Shown: positions 16,722 to 27,300 of the stretch, in pieces | How the letters are laid out: each line of letters begins with the position of its first letter | How positions within the stretch are numbered: the first letter of the stretch is position 1 | Assembly: GCF_003555545.1 (NCBI RefSeq) | Contig: NZ_CP032157.1 | Location: 62,001 to 126,000, forward strand | DNA: 64,000 bases | Direction of reading: 5' to 3' | Origin: Paraflavitalea soli | Lineage (GTDB): Bacteria; Bacteroidota; Bacteroidia; Chitinophagales; Chitinophagaceae | Program-made: the position numbers and the translations under genes | Notes under the pieces: model-generated | Told to the model about the DNA's origin: nothing | What the model saw: the letters and a program-made list of their open reading frames with translations, nothing else | Databases searched by the model: none

Positions 16722-17696
16722 TTAGCGTACTACCTCCGGCCAGCCGGTAGTCCAGTCGAGCTTTTCCATGCGCAGTTTGGAGCGGCCGCGGTCTTTGGCA
16801 TCATAACCATGAAATACCAGGTAATCGATACCGTCGAAGGTGCATACGGCATTGTGGCCTACACCATGCCAGTCCTTATCACCTTGCAACAGGATGGTGC
16901 CACCGTTTTTTACCAGGGGGATGCCTGCTTTGTCGAGGTAGGGACCGGTTAGCTTTTCTGCCCGGCCTGTGATCATTTTATAGGTACTTTGCTCGCCTTT
17001 GCAGCAATAATCAATAGAGGCAAACAGATAATAGTAATTGCCTCTCTTTACGATGAACGGCGCTTCAATAGCGCCATCGCCGGCGGAGGAATCGGGCATG
17101 TAATAATTGTTCTTGCGGCTGGCAATGGTATGCCATTGTTGCGGCGTATCAATAGCTGTGAGGGATTGGTTGAGCTTTACCAGTTTGAGCCCATTCCAAA
17201 AGGAACCAAATGCCAGCCAGGGCTGGTCCTGCTCATCCCATATCACATTGGGGTCAATGGCATTCCACATATCCCTGCCCGGTATGGACTCAATGATCTT
17301 GCCATGGTCGGTCCAATGGAAAGCCGGATCGGCCGGGTGCAGGGTGGGAGTGGTAGCCATGCCAATGCAGGAAGTGTTTTTGCCAAAAGCCGATACGGAA
17401 TAGAACAGGTAGTACAAACCGTTGTGGTAGGAGATATCCGGCGCCCAAATATGGTTTTTGAAACCCGGCACGGCCTTTACGCCCCAGGGCAGGGTATCAA
17501 AGACCTGTTTCTCCCGCTGCCAACTCTTCATGTCCTTCGACGACCATACACTGATGCCACGGCCTGTACAGAACAGGTAATAGACGCTATCCTGCTTGAT
17601 CATTACGGGGTCATGGACGGAGATATTGGTTTGGGTGAGACCATCATTGAAGGTTCCCAGCAATAAACAAAGGAATATAGTAAGCAAACGCATCAT
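16722..17696 (-). CDS. GH43 arabinan endo-1,5-alpha-L-arabinosidase
   Basis: The 324-residue secreted enzyme (signal peptide about residues 1-22) has the three GH43 acidic residues: Asp29 in SVHDPVM (general base), Asp148 in AIDPN (pKa modulator) and Glu211 in GAIEAPF (general acid). IWAPDISYHNGLYYLFYS and the length match endo-arabinanases of five-bladed propeller type that cut the alpha-1,5 backbone of pectic arabinan. It lies downstream of the two GH51 genes on the same strand, but a strong terminator at 17722-17771 separates them, so it may have its own promoter or a lower level from read-through. It completes backbone cutting for the arabinan locus. Confidence 0.9.
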   Translation of the reverse strand: MMRLLTIFLCLLLGTFNDGLTQTNISVHDPVMIKQDSVYYLFCTGRGISVWSSKDMKSWQREKQVFDTLPWGVKAVPGFKNHIWAPDISYHNGLYYLFYSVSAFGKNTSCIGMATTPTLHPADPAFHWTDHGKIIESIPGRDMWNAIDPNVIWDEQDQPWLAFGSFWNGLKLVKLNQSLTAIDTPQQWHTIASRKNNYYMPDSSAGDGAIEAPFIVKRGNYYYLFASIDYCCKGEQSTYKMITGRAEKLTGPYLDKAGIPLVKNGGTILLQGDKDWHGVGHNAVCTFDGIDYLVFHGYDAKDRGRSKLRMEKLDWTTGWPEVVR

Positions 17697-17721
17697 TCAC
17701 TTTTTGTGTTACTCACACTGA

Positions 17722-17771
17722 CAAAAGAGGTGACACCTTTCGTCCGCATCGCAAGGGAAAGGTGTCATCTC
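17722..17771 (-). terminator. Intrinsic terminator after the GH51 gene
   Basis: On the minus strand, GAGATGACACCTTTC (17771-17757) pairs with GAAAGGTGTCACCTC (17741-17727), a 15-bp stem with one G-T pair, followed by TTTT. It lies between the GH51 stop at 17802 and the GH43 start at 17696. Confidence 0.8.
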
Positions 17772-17801
17772 TCTCTCAACTTAGGTGTCACGTCTCTACA
17801 C

Positions 17802-19766
17802 TCATAATATCTTCACCCGGATCACCTGGAAGGAATAAGGCGCCAGTGTTACGGGCAGTTTCTTTCCTTTGAAGGGGAGGGTAGTTGGTTGCGGGCTGAT
17901 ACCTGTTGGTTGGGCAAAGGAATTGGCCTGTTGCAGGTCCTCATTTTTCAATACTTCCACGTTGGCGGTGGTGGCCAGCTTCTTCACGCCTTCAATGTTT
18001 ACTTCGCTGCTTTGTGGTGTGGCCCCGGTGTTCACGATCTTAACGATCACTTCTTTGGCAACACTGTCAATACAGGCATTGGCATAAAGACCATTTTGCC
18101 CGCCAGCGATTTCATTGTTGAGGGTCATGTTGACTACATGGGTGCCTTTATTAACAGAGAACAGCTTTTGTACATAGTAGTTGGGAGTGCCATAAGACTG
18201 CAGGTTGTTGAACCAGATGAGGTCGGGCGTCCATTGCCATCCTTCTGCATGGGCAAAGAGGGGGGCATAGGAAGCCATGTGCACTACATCGGCATTGCGC
18301 TCGAGACCGGTCATGAAAGCGGCTTCGGACAAAGCACATTGCCAGTTATTGCTGTTGTCGGCAGAGGCGACGGCCTTGCTTTGGGCGGCATATTCTCCGG
18401 CAAATATTTTAGGACCCTTGCGGTCATAATTATCATAACGGCGGGCATTCTTCAGGAACCAGTCCGGCGCGCGGTAATAATGTTCATCCAGTATATCGGC
18501 CTTCAATCCACGCAGGGTGGGATCGAGGTAATCAAACAAAGGACCATCAGGATTGGGACCTACGCTGCTCACCAGTTGTACAGCAGGATATTTTTCCTTG
18601 ATGGCTTTGGCAAAGAGCTTGTACCGCTCAATATATTGTTCGCCCCATTGCTCGTTGCCCACGCCCAGCAGTTTCAGGTTGAAAGGTGCAGGGTGTCCCA
18701 TTTGTGCGCGCACTTTACCCCATTTGGTATCGGTACCACCATTGGCAAACTCGATCAGGTCAAGGGCATCCTGGATATAAGGGTCCAGGTCTTCTGTGGG
18801 CACTACTTCGGCTGTATTGAACTGGCAGGCCATACCACAGTTAAGAATGGGCAGGGGCTCGGCGCCAATATCATCGGCCAGGAGGAAGTATTCATAGAAG
18901 CCAAGACCAAACGACTGGTAATAATCGGGGGTGAGCTTGTGCCGGAATTCTGTATTCCAGCGGTTGATGATCACTTCACGCTCATCCACCGCCCCAATGG
19001 TCTTCTTCCATTGGTAGCGGTTTTCCAATTCACGTCCCTCTACTATACAACCCCCGGGAAAGCGCAGGAAGCCCGGCTTCATATCGGCCAGCAGTTGAAC
19101 GAGGTCGGCACGCAGGCCACCGGGGCGGTTCTTCCAGGTGTTTTTGGGAAACAGGGAGATCATATCGGCATCTACAACACCGGTGCCATCGAACCAGATA
19201 TTGAGTTTGGCTTTGGGATCGGTGGTGGTGGCGGTGAGTGATGCGGTGTATTTCTTCCATTCATTACCGGCAAGATTGATACTTGTTTCGGCGATCTTTT
19301 GGTTGTTGGCACTGACCAATTCAATACGGAGTTTGGTTCTGCCTTCGGTTGCCCGTGCCAGCAGGGAGAGATCGTACTGCTGATTGGCGGTAATGCCCAT
19401 GCCGCGGAATCCTTCGTTGGTAATGCCATATCCGCTGGCAGAACGTACGGTGAAGCGGGCATAGCGGGGATTGGTTGATTGCTCACCCCGGTTGATGATA
19501 AGTACGGCGCCCTGGGCATTGTTGAGCTTTTGTTCTTTCCAGCCCATGAGGGGCGTGGCAAATTCAAAAGACCGGTTCTTCACCAGCTCGGCATAGATGC
19601 CGCCGTCGGCGCCAAAGTTGATGTCTTCGAAGAAGATACCCCACATCGTCTTCTGTACAGGTGCTTTTACCTGGTTGGCCTTGACCGTGAAAACCTGGGT
19701 GGTTTGAGCAGTGAGTTGACAGGCTATCAAAGAGACGCCTGCTGCCAGTATGGCTAATCGTTTCAT
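17802..19766 (-). CDS. GH51 alpha-L-arabinofuranosidase with N-terminal carbohydrate-binding-like domain
   Basis: The frame is open to 19805, but MKRLAILAAGVSLIACQLTAQ at 19766 is a good signal peptide; this gives 654 residues. A jelly-roll segment resembling a CBM4/9-type module (about residues 60-195, ending around NIWFDGTGVVDADMISLFP) is embedded before the GH51 barrel (GFLRFPGGCIVEG). The acid/base is Glu372 in GVGNEQWGEQ and the nucleophile Glu458 in FAGEYAAQ, the usual GH51 pair on strands 4 and 7. GH51 enzymes release terminal arabinofuranose from arabinan or arabinoxylan. The start is eight bases after the stop of the upstream GH51 gene, so the two are co-transcribed and possibly translationally coupled. 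Confidence 0.92.
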   Translation of the reverse strand: MKRLAILAAGVSLIACQLTAQTTQVFTVKANQVKAPVQKTMWGIFFEDINFGADGGIYAELVKNRSFEFATPLMGWKEQKLNNAQGAVLIINRGEQSTNPRYARFTVRSASGYGITNEGFRGMGITANQQYDLSLLARATEGRTKLRIELVSANNQKIAETSINLAGNEWKKYTASLTATTTDPKAKLNIWFDGTGVVDADMISLFPKNTWKNRPGGLRADLVQLLADMKPGFLRFPGGCIVEGRELENRYQWKKTIGAVDEREVIINRWNTEFRHKLTPDYYQSFGLGFYEYFLLADDIGAEPLPILNCGMACQFNTAEVVPTEDLDPYIQDALDLIEFANGGTDTKWGKVRAQMGHPAPFNLKLLGVGNEQWGEQYIERYKLFAKAIKEKYPAVQLVSSVGPNPDGPLFDYLDPTLRGLKADILDEHYYRAPDWFLKNARRYDNYDRKGPKIFAGEYAAQSKAVASADNSNNWQCALSEAAFMTGLERNADVVHMASYAPLFAHAEGWQWTPDLIWFNNLQSYGTPNYYVQKLFSVNKGTHVVNMTLNNEIAGGQNGLYANACIDSVAKEVIVKIVNTGATPQSSEVNIEGVKKLATTANVEVLKNEDLQQANSFAQPTGISPQPTTLPFKGKKLPVTLAPYSFQVIRVKIL

Positions 19767-19774
19767 TGACTTTA

Positions 19775-21307
19775 TTATTTTAATTCCAGCACTACTACTG
19801 AGCAAGCCGGCAGTTTTACAGTAAGGGTCGTTCCTTTTAATACAGCGCCATTGAAGGTAGCTGGTTTTACTTTATCGGGGTTTTCAAAAGTATTGTGGTC
19901 TTCTATTTTTCCGGAAGCCAGTATCCTGCCGGTAACGGCGGCATATTTTCCTCCCTTGAGGTTGAGGGTAATGTCCTGTCCGTTCTTAGCATCGATATTG
20001 ACGAGAGAGATATGGGTTACACCCAAAGAGTCCCTGGAAGCGGAGCAGGATACTGCCGGCAACTTTTTATTACCCAGTGTATAGTCTTTCGTTTTGATGG
20101 TAATGGGCAGCAGTTTGGCATCCTGGTGCACATTGTACATTTCCATCACATGGTAGGTAGGGGTGAGGATCATTTTTTCCTCATTGGTCAGTAATACGGC
20201 CTGGAGCACATTGATGGTCTGTGCCAGGTTGGCCATCCGTACGCGGTCGCTGTGGTTGTGGAAGATGTTGAGGGTTACACCGGCAATCATGGCATCGCGC
20301 ATGGTATTTTGCTGGTAGAGGAAACCGGGATTGGAGCCTGGTTCTACATCATACCAACCACCCCATTCATCCACTACCAGCGCTATGCGCTTACGTGGAT
20401 CGTACTTATCCATGATGGCGGAGTGCTTGATGATCAGTGAATCCATGAACAGTGCGCGCTGCATGGTAGTAAAGTACTGGTCTTCACTAAAAGTGGTGGA
20501 AGGTCCTTTACGATTCCAGTCGATCACGGAATAGTGGTGGAGGGCAAGACCGCTCACCATATTGCCGGGAATATTTTTCATGAGGACTTCGGTCCAGTTA
20601 TAATCTGAAGAATTGGCGCCGGAAGCAATGCGGAAAATATTGCCTTCTGACCAGCCGGTCATGAAGGTGGAATATTTACGATAGATGTCGGCATAATAAT
20701 CCGGGCGCATATTGCCACCGCAGCCCCAGGCTTCATTGCCTACGCCCCAGTATTTCACATTCCAGGGTTTGTCGCGGCCATTTTGTTTGCGCAGGTTGGA
20801 CATCGGGCTTTCGCCGGCAAAGTTCACATACTGCACCCAATCGGATAGTTCCTGTACGGTACCACTGCCCACATTGCCGGCCAGGTAGGGTTCTGTACCA
20901 ATGAGCTCGCACATGTTGAGGAAATCATGTGTGCCGAAGCTATTGTTTTCTGTAACGCCTCCCCACCAGGTATTGACCATGGAAGGGCGCTTGTCTTTGG
21001 GGCCGATACCATCTTTCCAATGGTAAGTGTCGGCAAAGCAGCCACCGGGCCAGCGCAGGTTGGCGATCTTTAATTTCTTTAAGGCAGCGACCACATCATT
21101 GCGCACGCCTGCTGTGTTGGGTATCTTACTGTTTTCGCCCACATAAAAACCGCCGTACACACAACGGCCCAGGTGTTCTGCAAAGTGGCCGTAGATCTGT
21201 TTGCTGATGATCTGTTTGGCATCGTCGGCATTGACGGTGATCTCATTTTGTCCGAAGGTGGCAAGGCAACCGGACAGCGCCAATGGAAGGAAAAGCAATT
21301 GTTTCAT
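19775..21307 (-). CDS. GH51 alpha-L-arabinofuranosidase
   Basis: From the methionine at 21307 (MKQLLFLPLALSGCLATFG is a signal peptide) the protein has 510 residues, the standard single-domain GH51 length. ISKQIYGHFAEHLGRCVYGG and LRWPGGCFADTYHWKDGIG are typical of the family; the acid/base is Glu192 in VGNEAWG and the nucleophile Glu314 in VVDEWGGW. The shorter form probably prefers arabino-oligosaccharides, while the longer GH51 next to it may act on polymer (inference from domain content). The two genes form a tight pair with an eight-base gap. Confidence 0.94.
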   Translation of the reverse strand: MKQLLFLPLALSGCLATFGQNEITVNADDAKQIISKQIYGHFAEHLGRCVYGGFYVGENSKIPNTAGVRNDVVAALKKLKIANLRWPGGCFADTYHWKDGIGPKDKRPSMVNTWWGGVTENNSFGTHDFLNMCELIGTEPYLAGNVGSGTVQELSDWVQYVNFAGESPMSNLRKQNGRDKPWNVKYWGVGNEAWGCGGNMRPDYYADIYRKYSTFMTGWSEGNIFRIASGANSSDYNWTEVLMKNIPGNMVSGLALHHYSVIDWNRKGPSTTFSEDQYFTTMQRALFMDSLIIKHSAIMDKYDPRKRIALVVDEWGGWYDVEPGSNPGFLYQQNTMRDAMIAGVTLNIFHNHSDRVRMANLAQTINVLQAVLLTNEEKMILTPTYHVMEMYNVHQDAKLLPITIKTKDYTLGNKKLPAVSCSASRDSLGVTHISLVNIDAKNGQDITLNLKGGKYAAVTGRILASGKIEDHNTFENPDKVKPATFNGAVLKGTTLTVKLPACSVVVLELK

Positions 21308-21376
21308 AATTCTATATTTGGTTTGATGCATTTTAACTTATATGGCTTCGACAACCCTTCGACAAGCTCCTTTAGA

Positions 21377-21422
21377 TCAGGGTGAGCCGCCCTTAGAGGG
21401 CGACCCACCCTTCGACAAGCTC
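21377..21422. repeat. 46-bp dispersed repeat, copy 1
   Basis: The segment from TCAGGGTGAGC to TTCGACAAGCTC is 46 bp and contains the short palindrome CGCCCT-TAG-AGGGCG. It matches 22349-22394 at all but two positions, in the same orientation. Further TTCGACAAGCTC words flank it (21358, 22403 as a variant, and 16161). Confidence 0.75.
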
Positions 21423-21486
21423 AGGGTGACTCTGCTCAGTCTGACATTCTTTTTATTAAGTGTAAAAGGTACGGTTATTCAAATAT

Positions 21487-21518
21487 AATAAGCCTGCGGT
21501 AGAAACAGCAGGCTTATT
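21487..21518 (-). terminator. Hairpin after the DUF3823 gene
   Basis: AATAAGCCTGC (21487-21497) and GCAGGCTTATT (21508-21518) form a perfect 11-bp stem with a ten-base loop, 40 bp past the DUF3823 stop on the minus strand. The following bases are A/T-rich but hold no clean T run, so it could be a terminator, an RNA-stabilising 3' end, or both. It would split susC-susD-DUF3823 from the GH51 genes. Confidence 0.55.
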
Positions 21519-21557
21519 AGTAATAAACAAAACAACTGCTTACGATTGTTGGTTTTT

Positions 21558-22313
21558 CTACTGGAATTTAAGATCGATTTTTTGCACGGATGAATAGATA
21601 CTTTCCCCTACGCCATTGGTTTTAACCCCAATACGCAGATAGCTGTATTGTTTTTGCAGCAATTCTGCGAGTTTTTTCCGGATCAGGTCCTGGCTGGCGG
21701 CCGGATAGCGGGCCGGATTGACGGAAATGGTAATGCTGGCAGGTGTACCAGGCGCAGCGCTTCCATTGCGGGAGACGACACAATTGATGATGTCCACAAA
21801 CTGGGTCGATCCTACACTGATGGAAGCCGATTCTACTGTCCGGCCCGCCACTACCTGGGTAGCTGTAAAAGTGCCGGTAATGGTTGTATCGGTCTTATTG
21901 AAAGTAAAGGAAGGCGTGTTGACGGTGAAGTAAGGCACCACGGGCACATCAATGCTCATGGAACCACGCACCTGTATATCAATAGAGTCGGTATTGTTCT
22001 GCCAGGGGGCGCCACCGAGGCGTACCAACTTGTAATCTCCATCAAACAAGGATGCGGAGAAAGTCCCATCCTGGTTGATGTATACAGGTATTTTGGTAAA
22101 TAACTGGTAGCCGCGTTGCCAGAGTTCCAACTGTACGCCGCCGGTAGTAGAGCCGCCGGTATTGTTGACTGCGGGTGTACGTACACCTATTGGTTGTCCC
22201 TGGTATACTACCCTGCCGGTAAGGGTAGAGCCGGGAGGATCGTAATTGTCCTTGGTGCAGCTGGCCAGCAGCAGGAGGGCCAGTGATAGAGAAAGGAAGA
22301 TATTTAGTTTCAT
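21558..22313 (-). CDS. DUF3823 surface lipoprotein of the SusCD operon
   Basis: The 251-residue protein has a lipoprotein signal (LALLLLASC, Cys19). It shows the DUF3823 layout: an N-terminal carboxypeptidase-regulatory-like beta sandwich (GSTLTGRVVYQGQPIGVR, then GVQLELWQRGY and QDGTFSASLFDGDYKLV) and a second beta domain (about residues 130-250). DUF3823 proteins accompany SusC/SusD pairs and are thought to be surface glycan-binding proteins, comparable to SusE/SusF in position. The gene lies 124 bp after susD in transcription order, with a 46-bp dispersed repeat on each side. Confidence 0.85.
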   Translation of the reverse strand: MKLNIFLSLSLALLLLASCTKDNYDPPGSTLTGRVVYQGQPIGVRTPAVNNTGGSTTGGVQLELWQRGYQLFTKIPVYINQDGTFSASLFDGDYKLVRLGGAPWQNNTDSIDIQVRGSMSIDVPVVPYFTVNTPSFTFNKTDTTITGTFTATQVVAGRTVESASISVGSTQFVDIINCVVSRNGSAAPGTPASITISVNPARYPAASQDLIRKKLAELLQKQYSYLRIGVKTNGVGESIYSSVQKIDLKFQ

Positions 22314-22348
22314 AACCTTGGTATTATTAGTGAATCAAATTCTTTGGG

Positions 22349-22394
22349 TCAGGGTGAGCCGCCCTTGAAGGGCGACCCACCCTTCGACAAGCTC
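22349..22394. repeat. 46-bp dispersed repeat, copy 2
   Basis: This segment matches the repeat at 21377-21422 in the same orientation with two substitutions in the palindrome loop region (CGCCCT-TGA-AGGGCG). It lies between the DUF3823 and susD genes. Recombination between the copies would delete the DUF3823 gene. Confidence 0.75.
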
Positions 22395-22437
22395 CTTTAG
22401 ACACCTTCGGCTGCCCTTCGGCAAGCTCAGGGTGACA

Positions 22438-24336
22438 TTAGTGGAATGGGTTTCTTACAATTTTCGGGTTGTTGTTGATGATGCCCTGGTCGATAGCCGA
22501 ATAATAATTGCCCAGCTGGAAAAAACGCGGCGCCCTGAAACGGGGAGCGGTGAGTTTTACAAATACATACTTGCCATCGCGGGCAGCATCGCCGGGACGG
22601 ATGATACGATAAGGATACAGGGCATAGACGGTGGCATTGGGGTTATTGGGTTGGCCATTCCATACCTGGTCTGCTATGCGCCAGCGTTTGAGGTCCCATA
22701 CGCGGTGATCTTCGAAGGCCAGTTCAACCCGCCGTTCGTTCCTGATCCTGTCCATGGTGATGGTGGCGGAGGTTACGCTGTTGGGCGCAAAGCCGGCTCT
22801 TTCGCGCAGGGCGCTGATCCAGGTGGCGGCATCTACTTTCTGATCCAGTTCAAAAGCGGCTTCTGCTGCATTGAGGTATATTTCACCCAACCTGAACCAT
22901 ACCCACCAGGTATCACTAAGGATACCCCTCGTACTGGTACCTGCGCCGGCATCCACAAACTTGCGCAGATAAAAACCGCTGTTGGTTACTTCCTGTATAG
23001 ACCGGTGAGGACCTGAAGAGCCGGTCAGTAGTTTGCCATCCCCATCGGGAAAGGCGGGCGGTGAATAAGTGGCTCCCAACTGGCTGCCTTCAATAGTTTG
23101 ATAGGCCGTGCCATTCCATTTCATCACACCTGCCTGTATTTGTACAGACCGGCCTTTGAAGCTGGTGCCGGGAAGGATCACTGTACCGTAGAGCCGGGCG
23201 TCTTTGTTGGCGAAGATATCTTCGGGGCTATTGTAGTAAATAAAATCGCTGTTGTCGGGCAGGTTGGTCTTTAAAGCGCCGTTGCTGCCGTCGAGGTATT
23301 CATAGGACTCCACCAGGTTGAGGGAAGGGGTAATGCAGGAAGAAGAAAGATTGTCTTCCCGGATGCCCAGGGGGATATTGTCGTAAGAAAAGGCATGTCT
23401 TTTATTTTTGGCGGACAGGAAATCCCTTACAAAGATGGCTTCCTTATTGCTGCTTTTCCGTACCACGGCTTCATAGAAATTCTCGCCCAGGTTGGCCGGG
23501 TTGCCCTTGTACAAGGCAAAGGCGCCACTGGTAATGATCTCTTTGGAAGCTTCCAGGGATTTGGTATAATACTCGGTGGCTTTGGAGGCGGGAATGCCTA
23601 CTTCCCCGCCAGGCAAACTAATGGGAGAAGCCATGAGGTTGTTGTATTTGGCGATGGAAGCGGCATACAGCAGGGCCCTGCTTTTCAGCGCCAGGGCGGT
23701 GAATTTATTGGCTCGGCTGTTGCTGGGTGTACCCTTGTCGTCCACATTCTTCAGGTCTTCGCGGATGGCATCCATCTCACTGCTGATGAAATCATAGATG
23801 TCGCTTTCTTTTACCCGCGGTTGTTGCAGGGAAGAAGGATCACCGCTGAAGTCATAGATCAACTGTTTGGTCACCAGAGGCACACCGCCCATTCTTTTAA
23901 CGAGCTCAAAATATACATAGGCACGGATGAAGCGCAGCTCGCCGGAGAATTGTTTTTTCTGCACATCGGTCAGCTTCACGCTGTATTTTTCGATGCTCTC
24001 CAGGGCCAGGTTGATATCGCGGATAAGTGTATAATCCCAGTAGGCCCAGCGGGAGTAAGCATAAGAGATGATATTGTTGCGGCCATCTTCCCCGGTATAG
24101 CCACTCCACATGGCGTCGTCATAATCGGCCATATTGCGCCAGTTGCCGTCCACGCCCATATCGGTAGGAAGGCGGTCGTAATAGTTGGCCAGCAACCCCA
24201 GTATCTGTTTGGGATCATTCCATACCTGGTCTTCCAGGATGATGGTTTGCGGGGTTCTTTCCAGCCAGTTCTTTTTACAACCTGCTATTGTGGTGAGCAG
24301 GCAGCCGGCGATCAGGAACTTATATAGTGTTTTCAT
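22438..24336 (-). CDS. SusD/RagB-family glycan-binding lipoprotein
   Basis: MKTLYKFLIAGCLLTTIAGC at 24336 gives a lipoprotein signal with Cys20 and a 632-residue product; an upstream in-frame methionine at 24369 would overlap the end of susC. The protein shows SusD features: an N-terminal W-L-E-R-x-P region, the tetratricopeptide-like helices (LRFIRAYVYFELVKRMGGVP), and the C-terminal block RNERRVELAFEDHRVWDLKRW. SusD proteins sit on the cell surface as the lid of the SusC channel and bind oligosaccharides. The gene follows susC with seven intervening bases. Neighbouring enzymes suggest arabino-oligosaccharides as ligand. Confidence 0.95.
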   Translation of the reverse strand: MKTLYKFLIAGCLLTTIAGCKKNWLERTPQTIILEDQVWNDPKQILGLLANYYDRLPTDMGVDGNWRNMADYDDAMWSGYTGEDGRNNIISYAYSRWAYWDYTLIRDINLALESIEKYSVKLTDVQKKQFSGELRFIRAYVYFELVKRMGGVPLVTKQLIYDFSGDPSSLQQPRVKESDIYDFISSEMDAIREDLKNVDDKGTPSNSRANKFTALALKSRALLYAASIAKYNNLMASPISLPGGEVGIPASKATEYYTKSLEASKEIITSGAFALYKGNPANLGENFYEAVVRKSSNKEAIFVRDFLSAKNKRHAFSYDNIPLGIREDNLSSSCITPSLNLVESYEYLDGSNGALKTNLPDNSDFIYYNSPEDIFANKDARLYGTVILPGTSFKGRSVQIQAGVMKWNGTAYQTIEGSQLGATYSPPAFPDGDGKLLTGSSGPHRSIQEVTNSGFYLRKFVDAGAGTSTRGILSDTWWVWFRLGEIYLNAAEAAFELDQKVDAATWISALRERAGFAPNSVTSATITMDRIRNERRVELAFEDHRVWDLKRWRIADQVWNGQPNNPNATVYALYPYRIIRPGDAARDGKYVFVKLTAPRFRAPRFFQLGNYYSAIDQGIINNNPKIVRNPFH

Positions 24337-24343
24337 GATTGTA

Positions 24344-27300
24344 TTAATTAAATGATACATTAAAACCAAAATTCACCAGTTTCTGCTGCGGATAGACGAG
24401 GCCATTGGTGGAACTGATCTCGGGATCAATTTCAAATTCCTTCACATTGTCGAAGGAGAAGAGATTGGTGCCATTGACATACACACGCAGGTTGGAAACA
24501 CCGAACCGTTTGGTGAGTTTGGGTGAAAATGTATAGGCCAGTTCCATGTTCTTGAGTCGTATATAACGCACATTGGTAACCCAGAAATCATTTCTGCGCT
24601 GGAAGTTTACGTGTCCGTAGTCCTTGCGGAGGGCAGGGTAGGTGCCGCCTTCCCACTTGCTGTAAGGATCATAAGGATCTACACGGTGCCAGCGGTCGGT
24701 AAGCATATAGGCCGGTGAATTACCATTATTCTGAAAAGGGTTCCGGAGCTCCCAGTCCCTGAAATAACTCTGGAGTGTAGAACCTGCAAAATCAACAGCC
24801 AGGCTAAAGCCCTTCCACGCCACTCTTCCATTGATGCCAAAGCTGAGGTAGGGTTGCTGTCCTTCTGCATAACCGATGGGTCTTTCGTCCATGGCATTGA
24901 TGATGCCATCGCCATTCACATCCTTGAACTTAAAATCTCCGGGCAGCTGAGAGCGGTTGCCCTGGCCATCATTGTTGATGGTGTAGTTGTCGATCTCTTC
25001 CTGACTTTCAAAGCGGCCTTCTACCTGGTAGCCCCAGTTGATATTGCCCCAGCGGTTCTCAAACGAGTTGCGGTATTCATTCCAGGAGTTGCCAAAGCGG
25101 GGTTTGTAGAAATTGAGGTCCTTGCGGCGTGCCAGTGTGCCGTTCACACCCAGTGACCAGTCGATCAGGTTGCCCTTGCTGTTGTAGACCAGCATACCTT
25201 CCATGCCGAGGTTGGCTTCGGAGGTAAGGTTCTCATTGGGGAGGGAGTAACCTACTTCATTAGGCAGCAATACATCGTAGCGGCCGGCAGGTAATCCGGT
25301 ACGCTTGCGCCGGAATACGTCGAACGCCCCGGTGAGCTGGTTGTCGAAGAGAATGAAGTTGATACCGATATTGGTGGTCTGGTTGTTGACCCAGGAAAGG
25401 TTGGTAATGGGTAATCCCCGGGGGCGCAGACCGATCACATAAGTGCCATCGAGTACGGCGCTGCCCTGTGAGAAGTTGTATCCACCCAGGTAACCAAAGG
25501 CACTGATGCCTACTTCGCTACCTGTTTCTCCATAGGAGGCTCTTATCTTCAGTTCATTCAGGAAGGGTAGTTTGTCTTTGAGGAAGGCTTCTTCCGACAG
25601 GCGCCAGCCTATGGAGAAACCGGGAAACAGTCCCCAGCGTTTGTCTTTGGCATAGAGATAAGAACCTTCATAACGCAGGAAGGCATCCATCAGGTATTTC
25701 TGCTGGTAGTTGTAACTCACCCTGCCGGTGTAACCTGCCCTTGCTTCGGTGCTCCATTCATCACCCAGGTAATCCTGGTTGGCAAAGAACATGATGGGGA
25801 TGTAATTATTGGGTGGGATGGAGTGGATGGCGAGGTAGGAGTTTTCCATATCCGACCTTTCATAGGCAGCCGTGGCGGTAAAATTATGATCGCCCAGCTG
25901 TTTGGCATAGTTCAGTTGGAATTGTCCGAACCTTGACCAGATATTACGTTTGTGCCTTTCCCGCCAGGGATTTTGGTTGCCCGTCATCAATTTGTATTCA
26001 TCGGTGGCGGGTAGATAGGTATAGGCATCATAGGTAAATTCAAATCCGTCGAAGTCCTCATTGGTGTATCCGTAAGAGAACAACATTTTGGCGGTGAGGC
26101 CGAATTTGAAATCATACTGGGCGGACAGGTTTACATCCATGGAGCGGAATACTTCATCGATATAACCTGTTACATTGTCCTTGTAGGTAGCGGGGTTTAC
26201 GTTCACGCTATGCCCCTGGTTAATGTAGTTGGGATTGTCGTTGGCATAGGGCGGTTCAATGGGCCACATGCTGGATATACTGAGCAGGGGGTTGAAATAA
26301 TCATCCAGGCCCGGTACGCCCACATTGTGGCGCGATTCGATACGGCCGCGTATCTGGGTGCCTACCTGTAGTCCTTTGGCGATACTGGCATTGAGGTTGG
26401 CCTGCATGTTGGTGCGCTTGAAATTGAAATCACGGATGAGGGCGTCCTGGCTAAGGTGGCCCATCGAGAAATAGTAGTTGGATTTGGCCGAGCCTCCGGA
26501 AGCGCTGGCATTGAGGTAATACTGTGGTACGTTGGGGCGTGTTACGATATCGAAGTAGTCATAACTTTTGTATCCCTTTTCGGTGCCGGCTTCCCATTTG
26601 CCCAACTCCTGCGGGGAGTAGAGGCCGGTTGGATTGCCATAGGCATTTTGTTCGGCTTCCAGCAATCCGCGCACGTATTGGCCTGCATTGCCCGGTTGGG
26701 GAAAGCGGGTAAAGTTCTGCAACCCATAATAGCCGCTGATATTGATGCTGGTGCTTTCATTTTTCTTGCCTTTCTTGGTTGTTACGAGTACAACGCCATT
26801 GGCAGCGCGTAAACCATAAATAGCTGCAGCGCCATCTTTCAGGATGGAGATGCTTTCGATATCTTCCATACCGATCTGGTTGAAGATATTGGTGCCGGAT
26901 ACGCCGGTATTGTAGCCAAAAGCGGAGGTGCCATCATTGGTGCTATAGGGTACACCGTCGATGACGTACAAGGGATTGCCGAGGTTCCTGATCTGGATAT
27001 TAGTACCGTTGCCGGGCCTGGCATCGGTAGCGCGGAACGTGATACCCGGCACTTTGCCTACCAGGGCAGCAGTGGCTGCTACGGCGGGTGTGCGCATGAT
27101 GTCGGCTGATTTGATCTCACTAACGGCACCGGTGAGTATTCTTTTTTGCTGGGTACCATAGCCGATCACCACTACATCTTCCAGCGAGCTGGCGCTTTCT
27201 GCCAGCAGGATGCGGATCGCTTGTCCGGCGATGATGGTATATTCCTGGGACTTGAAACCCACATTGGATACTTCCAGCACATCACCCGGGGCGGCCTCAA

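Noticed and set aside
17889-19241. Plus-strand open frame of 450 codons antisense to the GH51 gene
   Set aside because: The minus-strand GH51 protein has both catalytic glutamates and a signal peptide; the antisense product shows no family features.
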